A DNA stretch of 64,000 nt from Streptomyces sp. NBC_00459 (GTDB taxonomy: Bacteria > Actinomycetota > Actinomycetes > Streptomycetales > Streptomycetaceae), in contig NZ_CP107903.1 of the NCBI RefSeq assembly GCF_036013955.1, positions 4,650,001-4,714,000 on the forward strand. Reading direction: 5' to 3'. Shown here in pieces: positions 8,335 to 17,417 of the stretch. Both the position numbers and the translations under genes were made by a program. Every line of letters starts with the position of its first letter. Position 1 is the first letter of the stretch. The notes below the pieces were generated by a model. That model was not told where the DNA came from. It saw only the letters and a list, made by a program, of their open reading frames with translations, and searched no databases.

Positions 8335-8691
8335 ATGATCCGTTCAGCCGACATCCGCGAATGGCGCAATCACGAAGTGATCGACGAGAAACAGCGCAGG
8401 ATCGGCATGCTCGAAGCGGTCTACGTGGACACCGCCACCGACGAACCGGCCATGGCCACCGTCCGGACCGGGCTGCCCACCCGCCACCGGCTGGTCTTCG
8501 TCCCCCTCGACGACGTGGTCCTCGGACCGGGCTACGTCAAGGTCTCCTACTCCAAGTCACAGGTGCGCAATGCCCCGTCGATCGGGACCGACGACGTGCT
8601 CCCCGCCGAGCGGGAGGCGGAGATCTTCAAGCACTACGGCATGGAGTACCAGCCCGGAGCAGGGGGCGAACGTCAGCTCGCACGCCGCTGA
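8335..8691 (+). CDS. PRC-barrel domain protein
   Basis: Small soluble protein of 118 residues with one PRC-barrel-like domain (about 2-80: VIDEKQRRIGMLEAVYVD, then an LVFVPLDDVV core), followed by a charged tail. PRC-barrels occur in RNA metabolism (RimM) and in stress proteins of actinobacteria; here the stress-type version is more likely. ATG 8335 follows GGGAGCAGGG by a few bases; an upstream in-frame extension to 8209 lacks domain similarity. It may be co-transcribed with the tiny membrane protein 50 bp downstream. Confidence 0.75.
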   Translation: MIRSADIREWRNHEVIDEKQRRIGMLEAVYVDTATDEPAMATVRTGLPTRHRLVFVPLDDVVLGPGYVKVSYSKSQVRNAPSIGTDDVLPAEREAEIFKHYGMEYQPGAGGERQLARR

Positions 8692-8742
8692 ACACACGTG
8701 CACTTCGCATCCTTCGCACACCGCACAGAGGAGATGGACCGG

Positions 8743-8916
8743 ATGATGGCGCTCTTCCTTCTGCTGGTCCTGGTGGCGGTCGTCCTGGGAATCATCGGCG
8801 TGGCAGCTCATGGCCTGGGATATCTGCTGGCCATCGGCATCGTGATCTTCGTCGCCGACCTGCTCTTCTTCGGGGCGCGGCTGTCCCGGCGTGCCAGGCG
8901 GCGGCCCGTCCGCTGA
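8743..8916 (+). CDS. Small hydrophobic membrane protein
   Basis: A 57-residue protein made of two hydrophobic helices (about 2-20 and 24-45) and a basic RRARRRPVR tail, so probably inserted in the membrane with the tail inside. GAGGAG at 8728-8733 supports ATG 8743, with ATG 8746 as alternative. Similar tiny hydrophobic proteins are common in Streptomyces; I know of no defined function. Confidence 0.65.
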   Translation: MMALFLLLVLVAVVLGIIGVAAHGLGYLLAIGIVIFVADLLFFGARLSRRARRRPVR

Positions 8917-9079
8917 CCGTGAAGCCGTACGGTGGGGGCGAACCCGGGACGTGGCCGGACGGATCGTCGTGCCGGCCACGCGGCCGGGTTCCTGTCGGGG
9001 GGCCATCGGCACTGGTCCGGCGGTTTCCCCTGACGCGCCCGCGGGCTTCGGTGCGAGGCCGCCCTGACTCGAGGGCGGC

Positions 9080-10828
9080 GTGGTGGAGGGTACGGTGCCC
9101 GGTGCGGGTGACGAGTCGGGGTCACGGCCTGCGGCCGGACCGGAGTTCTGGAGACAGGTCGTCGAGCGGCTGAGCGCAGCCCTGATGGTGGTCGACCCGA
9201 CCGGCCGGATCGACGCGGTCAACCCGGCCGCCGAGCGGCTGCTGGGCCGTACGGCCGCCGAGGTACTCGGGGAGGACGCGCACGAGCTGCTGCACCGGGA
9301 CGCGACCGGTGGCACGCCTCTGCGGGAGCAGTGTCCGCTGCTCCGGGCGCTGGCCGAGAAGGGTCCCGCACGCGGTGACGGCGACAGCTGTCTGCGTGGT
9401 GACGGCCGACTGGTCACGATCTCCTGGTCCGCCTCTCCCCTGGTGGACGACGGTTCCTTCAAGGGCATGGCCGTGCTGCTCACCGACGGCACCGACAGCA
9501 CCGGCGACCCGGGCGTGCGCCGGGAGGGCGCGGCGTACACGAGTGCCCTGGAGGATCTCAACGAGCGGCTGACGCTGGTCGCGGAGATCACCGACGTACT
9601 GGGCCAGACCCTGGAGACCGACGAGGCGCTCGCCCGGCTGGGCCGGCTGCTGGTCCCCCGTCTCGCCGACTGGGCGGCGGTGGACCTGCGGACCGGTTCC
9701 GGGCGGATCCACCGGGTGGCGGTGACCGGGCCCGCGGGCCGGGACGCCGCGCTGGAGGGCGGGCGCGAGCGCCTTCCCGAGGCCGGGGAGGAGGACCGGT
9801 CACCCCTCGTCCAGGTGCTGAACGGCGGTGATCCCGTACGGCAGGAAGTGGCGGAGCCGGCCGCCGCACCGCCCGGCTCCGGCCTGGCCGCCGTCCACAG
9901 CGACTTCCTGCGGGCCGTGCGCGCGACGTCCGCCATCACGGTGCCGCTGGGCTCCGGCCCCGAGCGGCAGATCACCGGCGCCCTGACGGTGGTGCGCACC
10001 GACCCGGCGCACCCCTTCGACGACGCCGACCTCGGAGTGGTGAGCGACATCGGCCGACGGGTCGGCCTGGTCATCGACAACGCCCGGCGGTTCGGCCGCC
10101 AGCGCGCCGTCGCCGAGGCCATGCAGCGCAACCTGCTCGCCCCGCTGCCCCAGCCCGGCCGGCTGCGACTGGCCGCCCGCTACCAGCCCGCCCCCGTCGG
10201 CTCCCAGGTCGGCGGCGACTGGTACGACGCGTTCGAGCTGAAGGACGGCACGCTCGCGCTGGTCATCGGCGACGTCGTGGGCCACGATCTGACGGCGGCG
10301 GCCGGAATGGCCCAACTGCACGGCATCCTGCGCTCGTTGGCCTGGGACCGCTCCGGACCGCCGGGCACCGTCGTCGACCGCCTCGATGACGCGATGCCCG
10401 CCATCACCACCGTCCCCATGGCCACCCTCGTCCTCGCCCGGGTGGAGGGACACCCGGACACGGGCCCCTGGACCCTGCGGTGGACCAGCGCCGGCCACCC
10501 GCCGCCGCTCCTGCTGACCCCCGGCGGAAACGCGCGGTATCTCGAAGCCGGACAGGGCCTCCTCCTCGGCACCCACCACGGCGGCGGCGAGAGCCGGCCG
10601 ACCGCCACCGAGCCCCTGCCGCCGGGCTCCACCCTGCTGCTCTACACCGACGGCCTGATCGAGATCCCCGGCAGCGACCTCGACACCGGGATGCGCCGAC
10701 TGCGCCGCCACGCCCTGGCGCTCGCCCACGCACCGCTGGACACCCTGTGCGACCAGCTCCTCGCCCGGATGCCACCCGGCAGCACCGACGACGTGGCCCT
10801 CCTCGCGCTGCGCCTGCCGGCCCCGTGA
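9080..10828 (+). CDS. PAS-GAF-SpoIIE (PP2C-type) serine phosphatase
   Basis: Cytoplasmic signalling phosphatase of 582 residues. A PAS domain (about 22-130; RLSAALMVVDPTGRIDAVN, AAERLLG) is followed by a GAF domain (about 165-345) and a SpoIIE/RsbU phosphatase domain (about 365-580) with VGGDWYDAFEL, IGDVVGHDLTAA, TSAGHPPPLL, LYTDGL and a C-terminal STDDVALL, the Asp-containing metal-binding motifs of the family. Such proteins usually dephosphorylate anti-anti-sigma factors. No cognate partner gene is adjacent. GTG 9080 or 9083 is the start; upstream of it is a 160-bp gap in which I see nothing. Confidence 0.9.
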   Translation: MVEGTVPGAGDESGSRPAAGPEFWRQVVERLSAALMVVDPTGRIDAVNPAAERLLGRTAAEVLGEDAHELLHRDATGGTPLREQCPLLRALAEKGPARGDGDSCLRGDGRLVTISWSASPLVDDGSFKGMAVLLTDGTDSTGDPGVRREGAAYTSALEDLNERLTLVAEITDVLGQTLETDEALARLGRLLVPRLADWAAVDLRTGSGRIHRVAVTGPAGRDAALEGGRERLPEAGEEDRSPLVQVLNGGDPVRQEVAEPAAAPPGSGLAAVHSDFLRAVRATSAITVPLGSGPERQITGALTVVRTDPAHPFDDADLGVVSDIGRRVGLVIDNARRFGRQRAVAEAMQRNLLAPLPQPGRLRLAARYQPAPVGSQVGGDWYDAFELKDGTLALVIGDVVGHDLTAAAGMAQLHGILRSLAWDRSGPPGTVVDRLDDAMPAITTVPMATLVLARVEGHPDTGPWTLRWTSAGHPPPLLLTPGGNARYLEAGQGLLLGTHHGGGESRPTATEPLPPGSTLLLYTDGLIEIPGSDLDTGMRRLRRHALALAHAPLDTLCDQLLARMPPGSTDDVALLALRLPAP

Positions 10829-10859
10829 CAGAGACCGAGGGCCGTGGGGCGGTGGAGCG

Positions 10860-13800
10860 TCAGTTCGCGTCAGATGCCGCCGGGCGGGTGCCCGGGACCG
10901 CTCCGAATCCCATCAGCCCGGGTATGTCGCCGTCCTGGCCGTAGACCAGCACCCGGTAGTACGAGGTGGTCCCGGCCGGTGCCGCGGTGTCCAGGTAGGA
11001 CACGGCGGAGCCGGGGAGGGCCGAGGTCAGCTCGTCCCACACCTGGGTGGCGGGGTTCCAGCGGTCGACCGTGAACGAGGCCAGGGGAGAGCACCATTCG
11101 GTCGGGCAGAACCACGACCAGGTGAGGAGCACCCCGTCCGCGGAACCGCTCGCCGCCAGGGTCATGGAGGCGCCGTAGCCGTCGCCCACCCACGGCAGTA
11201 CCGCCGCCTCGGAACGCACCCCGGCGGCGTCCACCGCCACCACCGCGTAGAAGGCGTTGGAGGAGGTGAAGGGTGCGGCGGTGTCGGTCACGGTGGTGGC
11301 CGTCACGGGCTGGTCCTGGACCCGGACACCGGGGTTGGCCGCGTCGCCCCAGTAGCGGTGGACGAGGTAGCCGGTGGCGCCGGGGACGGGCTGCCAGGAC
11401 AGCACCGCGTCGTTGCCGTCCTGCCGCGCCGCGAGACCCTCGGGCCGGCCGGGACGCACGGTGTTCTCGGGGTACGGGCGCACCGCGCAGCGGTCCTCGG
11501 AGAACTCCGAGCGGCTGCCCTCCGTGTTCACGGCGACGGTCCGGTAGCAGGAGGGCACTCCGGCCGGGGCGCCGGTGTCGGTCCAGTCCGGGGACGTCGT
11601 CGCGGGGATCTCGGCGGCCTTGACGGACACGGCGTCCGGCTCGGTGCGGCGCCAGATCTCGTAGCGGACCACGGCGGGGTCGTAGCCCGGCCAGGTCAGC
11701 CGGATGCCGTCGGACGTGCCCTCCGCGGTCGGCATCTCCGGTGGCTGCGGGGCGGGGGCGGGCTCGTCGGACACGTCGATCCAGACCGGGTCGCTGTAGT
11801 TGTCGTCGAAGTCGCGCACCGTCAGGCAGTAACGGGCCCTGGGGTTCGGGGCGGTGTCCAGGTAGCGCGAGTTGACGGTCTCGAAGGTGAAGCCGTCCGT
11901 GTCGCACGCGCCGCCGTAGGTCGTGCGGTACAGGTAGTAGGCGCGGATCTCGGGCAGCGGGGAGTCGTTCCAGTCGAGCAGGAGGCCGCCGTCGACCCGG
12001 CCGGCGGTCAGCCCGGTGGGTGTGGGCGGCTTGGACGCCGGCGGGACCGGCCGCTTGAGCCGTACGACTGTGCCGGCGGAGCGGTTGCCCAGCTGGTCGA
12101 CCGCGACGACCCGGTAGTACGGGGTGGCGTCGGCGGCGATCGGACCGTCGGTGAGGATGCAGCGGACCTGCTCCTCGGTGTCGGGCACGGCGGCGCACTG
12201 GGGTGTGCGGGCGCCCCCGGAGTCGGTGAACGGGCCGTCGGGGGTGTCGCCGCGGGTGACCTGGTAACCGGCGAAGTCCTGCTCGTAGCCGGGCCAGCCG
12301 TGGGTGGTCCAGGCCAGGGTGGCGGTGGTGCCGCCCTCGGGCGCGGTGACCTCGGGCACGCCGGGCGCGGCGGGCGGAGTGGTGTCCGGCGGCAGCGGAC
12401 GGCTGACGGCGACCGGCTCGGTCCAAGCCGAGTACGTGCGCGGGGTGTCCGCGTCGACGACCTTGCCGACTGCGCGCACCCGGTAGTGGCGGGCGCCGCC
12501 CACGGGCAGGGCGGCGCCGTCGGTGAACTCCGACGAGGCGAGGGGCGGGTCCTCACCGACGCGCAGGATCCAGGGGCCGGAGGCCGAGGAGGCGGACTGC
12601 ACCTGGTAGCCGGCGGTCGGGCCGTGCACGGGGCTGCCGACCGGGTTGTCGGCCCAGTCCAACAGGGCGTAGCCGTCGGCGAGTTCACCTGTCAGCCCGG
12701 TGGGCCGGAGCGGCGGGTACAGCCCGGTGTCGGGGCGCAGCGCGGAGGCGACGGTCGAGGCGTACTCACCGGGCTCGGTGGTCGCCGGGGCGGACTCGTT
12801 GCCGGCGGTGTCGACTGCCGTCACCCGGTAGTACGCGGTGACGCCGATCGGGGCGTCCTTGTCGGCGTACGCGTTGTCCTGGACCACTCGCGCGTCGGCG
12901 CTCCTGATCCTGGTCCAGGGGCCTGCCGGGGCGGCGGCGCGATAGACGTGGTAGCCGGCGAAGGCGTCCCGGGTGCTGAGGTCGTCGTCCCGACTCGGGC
13001 CCCAGCTCAGGTGGTTCTCGCCGAGGTCGTCGTCGGGGTCGGGTACGCCGTCGCCGTTGAGGTCGATGTCGCCGTAGCCGTCGGCCCCCAGGAGGTCCGG
13101 GGCGCCCGGCGGGGTGGTGTCTGCCGGGACGGCCGGGACGCCCGCCGAGGCGCGGGACTGGTTGCCTGCGCGGTCCACGGCGGTGACGGCGAACCAGTAC
13201 TTGGTGCCGTTGCGCAGTCCGGTCGAGGTGAACGAGGCGCCGGTCAGTGGACCGGCGCCGCTGATCCGGTGCGCGGTGTCGATCGCGACGGGGGTGCTGG
13301 TGGAGCGGTAGACGCGGTAACCGGCCAGATCCGCCTCGGAGTTGCGCGCCCAGCTGACAGTGGCCCTGCCGTCACCGGGTACCGCCTTCACGGAGGCGGG
13401 GGCCAGCGGGGCCACCTTGTCCGGCGTGGCCGGGGCAAGGCCCGCGGAGACGTTGGCCGAGCCGGTGAAGGCCGCGTAGTCGACCCGCACGGTGTGCGTC
13501 CCGGCGGGCACGGTCACCTTGACGCTCGCCCGCTGTGTGGCGGTGTAGTCCCGCCACAGGTCGACGAGGCGCTTGCCGTCGATCCAGACCCGGACACCGT
13601 CCTGGGCGGCGGTCGTCAGCAGGAAGGGTCCGCCCCCGCCGAAGTTCCGGCGCATCGTCCAGCGGACGCCGAAGCGGTCGTCGGGCAGGGAGATCCCGGC
13701 GGGGTGGGCCTTGCCCCAGTTCTCGCCGACGGCCTTGTCGCACAGTGACTTTCGGGGTGTGCCGGTGAGCGTGGTGTTGGCGTGGTAGTCGGCCTTCCAC

Positions 13801-13970
13801 ACACCGTCGGCGCAGCTCACTGCCGCGATCGGCACGGCGTCGGGCCGGTCCCGGGTCGGGGTCTGCACGGTACCGGCGACGAGCGCGGCTCCGGCGACGG
13901 CCGTGGTGACCGGCCACAGCAGCCGGTGCGGCGTCCGGCCACGGGATTGCGGGGGAACGGCTCTGCCCAT
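10860..13970 (-). CDS. Large secreted PA14-like / fibronectin type III repeat protein
   Basis: Exported protein of 1036 residues. A hydrophobic N-terminal segment (LLWPVTTAVAGAALVAGTVQ, about 18-37) acts as signal or anchor. Residues about 55-190 resemble a PA14 domain (ADYHANTTLTG, FGVRWTMRRNF, VWIDGKRLVDLW). The rest is about eight fibronectin type III modules, recognisable from repeated endings such as YYRVTAVD, YRVVAVD and FYAVVAVD, each about 95-110 residues. One inter-module loop (DIDLNGDGVPDPDDD) looks calcium-binding. I chose ATG 13970 because GAGGAAGG sits about 12 bases upstream; ATG 13982 would overlap that site. The role is presumably extracellular binding or adhesion to a polysaccharide; no catalytic motif was seen. 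Confidence 0.85.
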   Translation of the reverse strand: MGRAVPPQSRGRTPHRLLWPVTTAVAGAALVAGTVQTPTRDRPDAVPIAAVSCADGVWKADYHANTTLTGTPRKSLCDKAVGENWGKAHPAGISLPDDRFGVRWTMRRNFGGGGPFLLTTAAQDGVRVWIDGKRLVDLWRDYTATQRASVKVTVPAGTHTVRVDYAAFTGSANVSAGLAPATPDKVAPLAPASVKAVPGDGRATVSWARNSEADLAGYRVYRSTSTPVAIDTAHRISGAGPLTGASFTSTGLRNGTKYWFAVTAVDRAGNQSRASAGVPAVPADTTPPGAPDLLGADGYGDIDLNGDGVPDPDDDLGENHLSWGPSRDDDLSTRDAFAGYHVYRAAAPAGPWTRIRSADARVVQDNAYADKDAPIGVTAYYRVTAVDTAGNESAPATTEPGEYASTVASALRPDTGLYPPLRPTGLTGELADGYALLDWADNPVGSPVHGPTAGYQVQSASSASGPWILRVGEDPPLASSEFTDGAALPVGGARHYRVRAVGKVVDADTPRTYSAWTEPVAVSRPLPPDTTPPAAPGVPEVTAPEGGTTATLAWTTHGWPGYEQDFAGYQVTRGDTPDGPFTDSGGARTPQCAAVPDTEEQVRCILTDGPIAADATPYYRVVAVDQLGNRSAGTVVRLKRPVPPASKPPTPTGLTAGRVDGGLLLDWNDSPLPEIRAYYLYRTTYGGACDTDGFTFETVNSRYLDTAPNPRARYCLTVRDFDDNYSDPVWIDVSDEPAPAPQPPEMPTAEGTSDGIRLTWPGYDPAVVRYEIWRRTEPDAVSVKAAEIPATTSPDWTDTGAPAGVPSCYRTVAVNTEGSRSEFSEDRCAVRPYPENTVRPGRPEGLAARQDGNDAVLSWQPVPGATGYLVHRYWGDAANPGVRVQDQPVTATTVTDTAAPFTSSNAFYAVVAVDAAGVRSEAAVLPWVGDGYGASMTLAASGSADGVLLTWSWFCPTEWCSPLASFTVDRWNPATQVWDELTSALPGSAVSYLDTAAPAGTTSYYRVLVYGQDGDIPGLMGFGAVPGTRPAASDAN

Positions 13971-14237
13971 GCGGGGCGTCATCCTTCCTCGGGCCCGGGG
14001 CAGTATCGGTGGCGGCACGGCATGGCAAAACGGATCGGACGGTTCCCCCGGGTGATCACTTCGCCTGTTCCGCGATGATGGCATGCGAACAGATATTCGT
14101 GTTCGAAATCGTACGGAACCTGTACACCCACTTGTTCCAGAGGCCCCGGGCACGCAGGATCCGCGGCCGCGAGCCCGACCCCCGTACGGCTCGCGACCAC
14201 GGATCCCGTCCCGGTACGGCGAGGACCCTCCACGCCG

Positions 14238-15005
14238 TCAGTGACCCGACCCCCAGCGGGGATCGAGGACGGTCAGCGCCGCGTCGTGGTCGGCGGTCAG
14301 CCAGTTCCTCACGTGCGGGGCCCGTGCCGTGTCCAGGACCCAGCCCACGACCGTCCCGTACCGCGGATCGGCCGCCGTCCGCGCGTCCCGCAGCCACTCG
14401 ACGCAGGCGCTCACCAGACAGCGGTAGTCGGTGCGGCTCGCGTTGTCCGACTCCAGGTCGGTGCCGTACCCCGGGCCCTGCTCGCGGGCGAGCGCCACCC
14501 AGGGTTCCAGGACCCGCAGCGCGATGTCCGGGTCACCGCTGCGCAGGGCGCCCAGGACGAGGGCGAAGCGGTACGAGCCCTCGGTGAAGTAACGGTCCCC
14601 GCTCATCGTCTCGCGCAGCCGCGCGTCGATGTCGCGCAGGGCCATGACGGCGTCCCGCCGGTGACCGTTCATCAGGTGGTCCTCGAAGGTCCAGGTCAGC
14701 AGATGGAAACGGACGAGCACAGCGAGGATCTCGTCGTCCTTCCGCTCCGCCTCGTCGAGCAGGGCGTCGAGTTCCGCCCGGCGCTCACCGTGCTGCCACG
14801 GCCAGGCGTGACGGGGATACGTGCCGCTCCCGCACACCTGGCAGCGGCGCGGGATACCGGACTGCGGAGCGGCGAAGTACCCCGCCTCCCCGCAGTCCGG
14901 GTCGTCGCACACCCAGCCCTCGGCGAGGGCGTCCGGGGGCGCCTGGTATCCGTCCTTGGTGGGTGGCAGGCCTCTCGGCGCCAGCAGCCTCTTCAGGATC
15001 TCCAT
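14238..15005 (-). CDS. Conserved protein of unknown function with N-terminal Cys pairs
   Basis: A 255-residue protein. Residues about 30-65 contain CDDPDC and CQVC, spaced like a small zinc-binding unit; the rest is predicted helical (DALLDEAERKDDEIL, RDIDARLRETMSG) and contains no family I recognise. GCGAGGGAAA lies just before ATG 15005. It is the last gene of a leftward three-gene unit (15502 to 14238) with a zinc-ribbon protein and a membrane protein, which suggests a shared, unknown role. Confidence 0.7.
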   Translation of the reverse strand: MEILKRLLAPRGLPPTKDGYQAPPDALAEGWVCDDPDCGEAGYFAAPQSGIPRRCQVCGSGTYPRHAWPWQHGERRAELDALLDEAERKDDEILAVLVRFHLLTWTFEDHLMNGHRRDAVMALRDIDARLRETMSGDRYFTEGSYRFALVLGALRSGDPDIALRVLEPWVALAREQGPGYGTDLESDNASRTDYRCLVSACVEWLRDARTAADPRYGTVVGWVLDTARAPHVRNWLTADHDAALTVLDPRWGSGH

Positions 15006-15020
15006 CGGGTTTCCCTCGCT

Positions 15021-15203
15021 TCAGCCGACGTTGGCGTGGTGGTCGTCCGTGGAGTTCGCGCAGACGTAGCCGGAACCGCCGCAGCGTCGGCAGGTGGTCC
15101 AGGGACCGACCTTTCCGTCGCACCGCGGGCAGCGGACCGCCCGCACCTTCTTGCGGCACCGGCGGTCGCCGCAGTAGACGTCCTTGTCCCGGGTATAGCT
15201 CAC
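15021..15203 (-). CDS. Small zinc-ribbon protein
   Basis: A 60-residue protein with three cysteine pairs: YCGDRRC, RCPRC and CRRCGGSGY. The last matches the CxxCxGxG unit of DnaJ-type zinc fingers. It probably binds two zinc ions and acts as an accessory or nucleic-acid/protein-binding factor; the function is unknown. GTG 15203 overlaps the preceding gene's TGA as GTGA, so the two are translationally coupled. Confidence 0.72.
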   Translation of the reverse strand: MSYTRDKDVYCGDRRCRKKVRAVRCPRCDGKVGPWTTCRRCGGSGYVCANSTDDHHANVG

Positions 15204-15502
15204 GCCGGCCTCATCTCACGCTCGCGGGCGGCGCGTTCGGCCGGGCTCAGCCGGCTGATCCGGCCCGAACGGCTGCCGCGCCGCACGCCCCACGGCGACG
15301 ACGGCTGCCCTCTCAGCAGCCATACGGCGAGGGTGATCTCCCAGCCGATGGCCTTGCCGGCGCTGACCAGGAACCACTCCGGGCTGATCAGTATCAGCGC
15401 CGGCGGGACACCGTGCCAGAACGAGCCTCCCGCCCGTGCGTTGAAGGTCCACAGCGCGATCGCCACCCCGATCACGTGCCCGAGTGCCAGCACCGTTTCC
15501 AT
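15200..15502 (-). CDS. Small membrane protein
   Basis: A 100-residue protein with two hydrophobic segments (about 3-20 and 33-62) and a charged C terminus (SPAERAAREREMRPA). ATG 15502 is preceded by AGGGGAGGGGA, a good ribosome site. First gene of the unit with the zinc-ribbon and Cys-pair proteins. Function unknown. Confidence 0.65.
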   Translation of the reverse strand: METVLALGHVIGVAIALWTFNARAGGSFWHGVPPALILISPEWFLVSAGKAIGWEITLAVWLLRGQPSSPWGVRRGSRSGRISRLSPAERAAREREMRPA

Positions 15503-15708
15503 CGGTCCCCTCCCCTGACGTAACCCCGATTGCCCGTCCGCACAGGCCGGTTCCCTCTTTGGTACCGCTTCGGAGGGACCGGGCCCCGGTGCGTTGCACA
15601 GCTCGTTGGACGGTGCAAGGAGGGTCTTCGGAGCGCGCGGATTCGGGTATGTCAGCGGGATTTGTCATCCTTGCCGACGCGTCGTCCGACTCCTGCCACA
15701 CTGACCGC

Positions 15709-17310
15709 ATGAACACGCGTGCGGCGGACGGCACGGGTGCGGGGCTGGGGCGGCGGGCCCGCACGGCGTGGCTGTTACGGGTCAACCGCCTGCTGGCCGA
15801 GGAGAAACCGCTGAGGTCCCTGCCCGCCTTCGCGGCGGCCTTTCACGGCGGGTCGTACGGGCGCGAGGTGAGCGTCAGCACCGTCTCGCGCTGGGAGACC
15901 GGAAGAACTCCCGTTCCCTGGAACGCTGTTCGCCGATACGAGGAGCTGCTCGGCCTTCCCCGCAACCTGCTCACCGCCACCGCGCGCACGGTCCGGCGCT
16001 ACTGGGCGCCCGGCCCGATCCTCGACGTCGACCCGGTCGCCCCCGCAGCCAGGCACCTGGAGGACCTGCTGGAGCAGGCGGTGTCCGGGGACGTGATGAC
16101 CGGTGACGACTGGGACCAGCTGGTGGACGGGCTGTGCGCGGCGCCCGACGCGGTACTGATGCCGTCCGGCACCTGGTCACGGCTGGCCGAGCGGCTCGTC
16201 GAGGAGATGGTGATCGCCGACGACCTGCCGTGGATGCTCCGCTTCGAGTCGCTCAACCGGCTGCTGAACCACCGGCGGGGCGGCCGTACGGTCATCGCCG
16301 TGTGCGGAGTGATGGCCGCCGGACGGGCACGGCTGACGGCCACGGAGATCGTCTGCGCCCTGGACAACTGCGGGCACCCCGCGGCGGCCGACCAGGTACT
16401 GCGCGAACTCACCGATCCCAGCGGCGCGTTGGCGCACAGGGGCGCGGTCATGGCGTGCTTCCGCAAGGTCGACTACCGGCACTTCGACGAACGGCAGCTG
16501 TCAACTCTCGTACGGGCGGTGCGGGACTGCACCGGCGCCGGACCGCTCGGCGACCAGATCGAGCCGCTGCGCAGCCACCTGTCCACGGCGCACCCCGAGT
16601 TCGCCCGCACGGTGCTCGGCCGCCGCGGCGGGGGCCCGCTCGCGGGCAGACGGGCCGTCCGGCACCCGGGCGGCACCGGTCCGGCCGCCGGGGCGCCGGT
16701 GGCGGCGGCTGTCCGCCGGGTGACCGCGCGTCTGGGCGCGGTGGAACTCGGCCAGGGGTGCGACCCCGCGACACCGGCCGCCCTGGTCACCGAGGCGCTG
16801 GCCAGTCCGCTCTTCGACGTCAGGCTCTACGCCTCGTTCCTGCTCGCGGCCACCCCGTACCGCTCGACGCTGGCGGACGCGCTCGTGGCGGAGCTGGTGC
16901 GGCCGATGGCCATCCGGGACGAGGAGCTCGCGGTTCCGCTGCTGGAGGTGTTGCGCGTGCTCGGCGACCACCGCCACCGCGGGCTGCTTCAGTGGCTGGC
17001 CGTGACACCGGGGGTGCCGCGCTTCACCGCGTACGCGGCGGTGCGCGGCCTGGGCCATGTGGCGGCCGACCGCTCCACCGGCGACTTCCTGCGGGACGCC
17101 GTCGCCCATCACCACGCCGTGTGGCTGACCGACCGGGACCCGGTGACCGCGGCAACCCTGGAGAGCCTCGTCTACGCGCTCGGCATGGCGTCACGCGACG
17201 ACCTGCTCGCCACGGTCAGATCGGGGGCCGACTTCCTGCCGGGGGCGCGGACGGCCGCGGCCTGGTGGCTGAGCATCCCCGGCCATCGACGCGCCAGCGC
17301 CCTGCTGTGA
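15709..17310 (+). CDS. XRE-family transcriptional regulator with long C-terminal helical domain
   Basis: A 533-residue regulator. A helix-turn-helix is visible at about residues 45-85 (VSVSTVSRWETGRTPVPWNAVRRYEELLG), preceded by WLLRVNRLLAEEK. The remaining ~440 residues look like helical repeats and contain no enzyme motif. ATG 15709 is chosen; in-frame codons upstream lack coding character. It is divergent from the small membrane/zinc-ribbon operon starting at 15502, which it could regulate, but no operator was identified. Confidence 0.8.
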   Translation: MNTRAADGTGAGLGRRARTAWLLRVNRLLAEEKPLRSLPAFAAAFHGGSYGREVSVSTVSRWETGRTPVPWNAVRRYEELLGLPRNLLTATARTVRRYWAPGPILDVDPVAPAARHLEDLLEQAVSGDVMTGDDWDQLVDGLCAAPDAVLMPSGTWSRLAERLVEEMVIADDLPWMLRFESLNRLLNHRRGGRTVIAVCGVMAAGRARLTATEIVCALDNCGHPAAADQVLRELTDPSGALAHRGAVMACFRKVDYRHFDERQLSTLVRAVRDCTGAGPLGDQIEPLRSHLSTAHPEFARTVLGRRGGGPLAGRRAVRHPGGTGPAAGAPVAAAVRRVTARLGAVELGQGCDPATPAALVTEALASPLFDVRLYASFLLAATPYRSTLADALVAELVRPMAIRDEELAVPLLEVLRVLGDHRHRGLLQWLAVTPGVPRFTAYAAVRGLGHVAADRSTGDFLRDAVAHHHAVWLTDRDPVTAATLESLVYALGMASRDDLLATVRSGADFLPGARTAAAWWLSIPGHRRASALL

Positions 17311-17417
17311 AGGACCTGCGGCGTGCGCCGGGCTCTCATCCGGAGCCCCGTTCACAGGTGACGTCCGCCGCGGCGGCAGCCGGCCGGAGCGGACGGGAGC
17401 ACATGAGCCGGCGCGCG